From Mucinivorans hirudinis (lineage in GTDB: Bacteria > Bacteroidota > Bacteroidia > Bacteroidales > Rikenellaceae), in contig HG934468.1 in NCBI GenBank assembly GCA_000723505.1, forward strand, positions 1,582,798-1,646,797: a DNA stretch of 64,000 nucleotides, read 5' to 3'. The notes under the pieces were generated by a model. The model did no database searches. It saw nothing but the letters and a program-made list of their open reading frames with translations, and was not told where the DNA came from. Below are positions 60,773-64,000 of this stretch, piece after piece. Within the stretch, counting starts at the first letter, position 1. The number at the start of each line of letters is the position of its first letter. The position numbers and the translations under genes are program-made.

Positions 60773-61399
60773 ATGACCCCCAAAAAGATAATACTCCTTT
60801 CTGCTGTGCTGCTCATTTTCGACCAGCTAACAAAAATAGTCGTAAAAACTTCGATGACTCTCGGCGAGAGTATCAATGTCTTTGGCTCGTGGTTTCAGAT
60901 TCTCTTTATCGAGAATAATGGAGCTGCATATGGTATGGAGCTTGGTGGCGAGTGGGGCAAGCTGGCGTTGAGCCTTTTTAGGATTGTTGCCGTAGTGTTT
61001 ATTGCTATCTATATCAGCCGATTGATAAAGAAGAAAGTAAATGTGGGTGTGGTAGTCGCCTTCACTTTTATATTGGTCGGCGCGCTGGGAAATATAGTGG
61101 ACTCAGCTTTTTACGGACTTTTCTTCTCGGAATCTACCCCCACCACAGTTGCGCATTTCACTGCCTTTGGGCAGGGGTATGGTACTTTTCTCCACGGCAA
61201 GGTTGTCGATATGCTCCATTTTCCCATTATCGACATTGAGATGATGCCCGAGTGGATTCCCATTTGGGGGGGCAAACCTTTCCTGTTTTTTGCCCCCATC
61301 TTCAATGTAGCAGACTCTTATATAACTTGCTCGCTGGCGTATCTAATTATTTTTCAGCGCAAGTTTTTTCAGAGTGAACCTAAAAAGGAGATAGCATAA
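60773..61399 (+). CDS. lspA: Lipoprotein signal peptidase LspA
   Basis: 208 residues from the ATG at 60773 (MTPKKIILLSAVLLIFDQLTKI); the 28 upstream codons are not family-like. Four membrane helices, the ENNGAAYGM segment and catalytic aspartates in GALGNIVDSAFYG and FNVADSYI. It cleaves lipoprotein signal peptides at the inner membrane. Its last 57 bases overlap the convergent PAP2 gene. Confidence 0.95.
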   Translation: MTPKKIILLSAVLLIFDQLTKIVVKTSMTLGESINVFGSWFQILFIENNGAAYGMELGGEWGKLALSLFRIVAVVFIAIYISRLIKKKVNVGVVVAFTFILVGALGNIVDSAFYGLFFSESTPTTVAHFTAFGQGYGTFLHGKVVDMLHFPIIDIEMMPEWIPIWGGKPFLFFAPIFNVADSYITCSLAYLIIFQRKFFQSEPKKEIA

Positions 61400-61924
61400 C
61401 CCCGCCCAAAGCAAACCGTTACACCACCCGTAGAGTATATCCAATGGGTAGTGTACGCCAAGGTATATGCGGGAGTAGCTGACCAAGAGCGCCCAAGAAA
61501 TCATAGCGAGAGTAAACCACCATCTTCTTATTACCAGCGAACTAATCAGAGCAAATCCGCCGGTGAGGGCTGCGTGCGAACTTACTGTGCCGTAATTCCC
61601 GCCCAAGTATCCTCTTACTGTATGCACCAACCCCTCTAATTCGGGCGTATGTGTTGGGCGAAACCTCGAAAAGTTGGCTTTGAAGAATGTAGCTGTTTGG
61701 TCTGCACCAACCACGAAGAGTACCACCACCACAAGGAACAGCAGTGCGAAGCGCAACCCTTTGCTCCGCCAAACCCACCAAAGTATCGCCGCATAGAGAG
61801 GCAACCAAGTCAGCTTTGCCGAGGCATACCACATAACGAAATCTGCAATAGCCCCGCCATCACCATTCAAAACAAGAAAAAGCTGCGTATCCATATTTTC
61901 TATCCCCATCTCGCAACTCTCCAC
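61343..61924 (-). CDS. PAP2-family membrane phosphatase
   Basis: 193 residues with about five helices and the three PAP2 motifs: KANFSRFRP, VSSHAALTGG (SSHA in place of PSGH) and SRIYLGVHYPLDI. Such enzymes dephosphorylate undecaprenyl diphosphate or lipid phosphates. The GTG start overlaps the stop of the porin-like gene by one base; an ATG at 61909 is an alternative. It overlaps lspA on the opposite strand by 57 bases. Confidence 0.85.
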   Translation of the reverse strand: MESCEMGIENMDTQLFLVLNGDGGAIADFVMWYASAKLTWLPLYAAILWWVWRSKGLRFALLFLVVVVLFVVGADQTATFFKANFSRFRPTHTPELEGLVHTVRGYLGGNYGTVSSHAALTGGFALISSLVIRRWWFTLAMISWALLVSYSRIYLGVHYPLDILYGWCNGLLWAGLCYLLFRFTLKKLALKNN

Positions 61925-63141
61925 TAAAACCTATACCTTGCCAATATCGTCACCCTATTGTTGTAAGTGGTCGGATGTAACTCCTGCGCCAAATAATTAT
62001 CGCTACTCTTCTTCATCCAGTTCGCCCCTGTAATCAAATATTCTAGCCCCAAGGTGAGGTGTTTGCCGTAGTTGTAGTAAAGGCGTGGCGAAATTCTCCA
62101 AAAGTTGTCCATACCCGGGTGGTTTATCACAGCCTTAGAGAGTAGCAACTCTTTGGGCGAACCCAGATTTTTCATCAACCCGCCATATAAGCCCCATTGC
62201 CAGCCGCACGCCGCCACGGGACTTTCGATATCCAACTGTGCCGACACGGTGCTGAACGCCCCATATCCGTAGTCCGCCGCCTCGCGTTCAGAGTAGAGTG
62301 GTGCATATCCGCCCACCATCCCCAGCGGCGTGAGGTCTTGCCCCCAAATTCCGTAGAGACGAAATGCGTAACCGCCCGTGGATGTGTAGCGCGCATACGC
62401 CACCGCATTTAATGAAGTCGCCCGTTCATAGACGAAATTTTGTTCCTCATCCACCACCCGCGGGCGAATAACCTTCACCCCACCGACTGCACCCCACACA
62501 AAATCGGCAGGATTCCCTCCCTGAAAACGTAGCTGTACATCCGGTATCATCGCGTTGGATTGCCCCTGCCCAAATTCTCCGCCGAACATTCCGGCAGCCG
62601 CCGTGAGCCTCCCCCACTTACCTATATTATAGGTATACTGAATTTGCGGATTGCGCGCGAGTGGGTAGATGGGGTATCCGCCGCCGAAGAGAACCGTGTT
62701 TGCCGCCATCACATCGGGCATTGTTAAGTGCCACGTTTGCCCCATCAGCAGCGAACTTTTCGTCCATACTATATTAATATACGCGTGGCGCAGGCGCAAC
62801 ATCCCGATAAAGCTTTCGCCCGTACCCAGAAAATCGGTCTCAATAAAGCCCTTCGCCGTCCCACCGAGTAGGTTTGTTGCCTCTATTGTGTAGTTGAACC
62901 GGGTCGTTGCCGCGCTTATTCGGAGCTGAGGGCGGGCGTTTATGTCCTCGCCTTTGCTGTTAATGGAGGGTGCTGAGGGGAATAAATAGAGAATTCCGCC
63001 CCTCGATTCGATACTTTTGTAAGTATCCGAGAAAATATTTAGGTCTATTCTGCCACCAAACCGGTGGCTGATTCGTGTCTCTTGTGCTGCAATTTTGGCA
63101 GATACCAAGAGCAGAATGATAAGTGTGAGAAGTTTTTTCAT
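61924..63141 (-). CDS. Outer-membrane porin-like beta-barrel protein
   Basis: 405 residues with a signal peptide (MKKLLTLIILLLVSAKIAAQ) and alternating hydrophobic strands rich in Tyr, Gly and aromatic residues, ending in phenylalanine (YRF), the outer-membrane barrel signature. Motifs such as GQTWHLTMPDV and LARNPQIQYTYN are seen in porin-like proteins of the DcaP/outer-membrane type. The transported solute is unknown. On the minus strand TACCTTTG (63151-63158) lies just before the start, so the leader is very short. Confidence 0.8.
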   Translation of the reverse strand: MKKLLTLIILLLVSAKIAAQETRISHRFGGRIDLNIFSDTYKSIESRGGILYLFPSAPSINSKGEDINARPQLRISAATTRFNYTIEATNLLGGTAKGFIETDFLGTGESFIGMLRLRHAYINIVWTKSSLLMGQTWHLTMPDVMAANTVLFGGGYPIYPLARNPQIQYTYNIGKWGRLTAAAGMFGGEFGQGQSNAMIPDVQLRFQGGNPADFVWGAVGGVKVIRPRVVDEEQNFVYERATSLNAVAYARYTSTGGYAFRLYGIWGQDLTPLGMVGGYAPLYSEREAADYGYGAFSTVSAQLDIESPVAACGWQWGLYGGLMKNLGSPKELLLSKAVINHPGMDNFWRISPRLYYNYGKHLTLGLEYLITGANWMKKSSDNYLAQELHPTTYNNRVTILARYRF

Positions 63142-63255
63142 GATGAATACAAAGGTAAAATAATTATTGGAGAGAAAAAAATAAATTTTCGAGCCCTGAT
63201 TTTCAACACTATATGCGACAGAGTAAAAATAAAGCGAAATAAAACGTAAAATAAT

Positions 63256-63286
63256 TTTGGAAGTAAAGAAAAGTTATTTACCTTTG
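63256..63286 (+). promoter_or_regulatory. rRNA operon promoter P1
   Basis: TTTG at 63256-63259, 19 bases, TACCTTTG at 63279-63286. Confidence 0.75.
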
Positions 63287-63382
63287 CAACCGCAAAAGAG
63301 AAAAACGCCATTTGCCTTACCGACCTAAAAGACTTACGAGTCTTTTAAGTCCAAAAGTAGAGAAAATTTTTTTGAAAAAAAA

Positions 63383-63414
63383 TTTGGCGGATTAAAAAAT
63401 TTGATTTACCTTTG
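63383..63414 (+). promoter_or_regulatory. rRNA operon promoter P2
   Basis: TTTG at 63383-63386, 20 bases, TACCTTTG at 63407-63414. P1 and P2 share TTTACCTTTGCAA. Between them lies a hairpin with AAAAGACT/AGTCTTTT arms near 63326-63345. Confidence 0.75.
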
Positions 63415-63665
63415 CAATCCCTTTCCGCCTCGAAATTTTGAGTGCTGCGAATAGGGCAAAGATATAAAGTTCTTTGAATTACTGATAAAGAAAAGTAATG
63501 ATAATTGTACAAGTACATTTGTCAATTCCAGAATAACTTTGTGAAAAGTTATTCAAGCAAATAATCGAGTCAAGACAAACAACATTAGTATTAACTACTT
63601 TTAGAGCTGACCTACCGGACTTATAAGTCCCAACAGCAGCACTAATGAGTTAGACGATATTTTTT

Positions 63666-64000
<335 letters not shown>

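Overview
The window is a 64 kb piece of a Bacteroidota chromosome, most likely order Bacteroidales and close to Rikenellaceae. The start of the 16S rRNA gene at the right end reads as this group. Promoters repeatedly fit the Bacteroidota pattern TTTG-N18-21-TAnnTTTG and Shine-Dalgarno sequences are mostly absent. The gene content also fits: serine palmitoyltransferase for sphingolipids, an M56/TonB signalling pair, ExbB-ExbD-ExbD, a FeoA-FeoB fusion, KorAB and the DUF4271-hemD-rnpA-yidD block. Most of the window is core chromosome, not a mobile island.

Layout. 1-6.2 kb: an M3 peptidase cut by the window edge, two orphan membrane subunits of a hydrogenase-4-like complex, a secreted 22-residue-repeat protein, an S37 peptidase and a small PD-(D/E)xK-like protein. 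6.2-7.1 kb: an AT-rich gene-free region with origin-like motifs, a promoter for a possible small RNA and one full copy of a dispersed palindromic repeat. 7.1-13 kb: cysQ, nhaA, a defence-like AAA ATPase/DUF4276 pair and a frameshifted dnaX. 13-30 kb, mostly minus strand: M56-TonB/BlaI, ptb (plus strand), dxr, dnaG, GH95, a HyfI-like subunit that has lost all its proximal-cluster cysteines, yidD, rnpA, hemD, purD, ispF, hflX and tonB. 30-46 kb, plus strand: rlmN, argH, two envelope genes, dut, TPR, EnvC-like, ybeY, mnmG, a fused acyltransferase, DUF4435 and korAB. Three parS-type ParB sites lie between 37.8 and 41.6 kb. 46-64 kb: pth, an S4 protein, a flippase, feoAB, guaB, tatD, ansA, tRNA-Ser with two decayed 5'-half copies, the exbB/exbD operon, tRNA-Leu, spt, lptB, a HU gene, lspA, a PAP2 phosphatase, a porin-like barrel and the start of an rRNA operon with two promoters.

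How the genes work together. ExbB/ExbD and TonB energise outer-membrane import, and the M56 sensor carries the same TonB C-terminal domain. LptB, LspA, the PAP2 enzyme, two flippases and the EnvC-like protein serve the envelope. Spt and the fused acyltransferase make characteristic Bacteroidota lipids. DnaX, DnaG, RnpA, YidD, Pth, MnmG and YbeY are information-processing genes. The parS cluster suggests that the replication origin is not far away.

The least expected signals are the cysteine-less HyfI-like protein, the dnaX split inside a GC-rich repeat, a dispersed ~170-185 bp inverted-repeat element, a short TAGGAC/TAGGTC repeat found between genes and inside dnaX, and the tandem tRNA-Ser relics. 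All calls come from reading sequence and translations; no database search was run.
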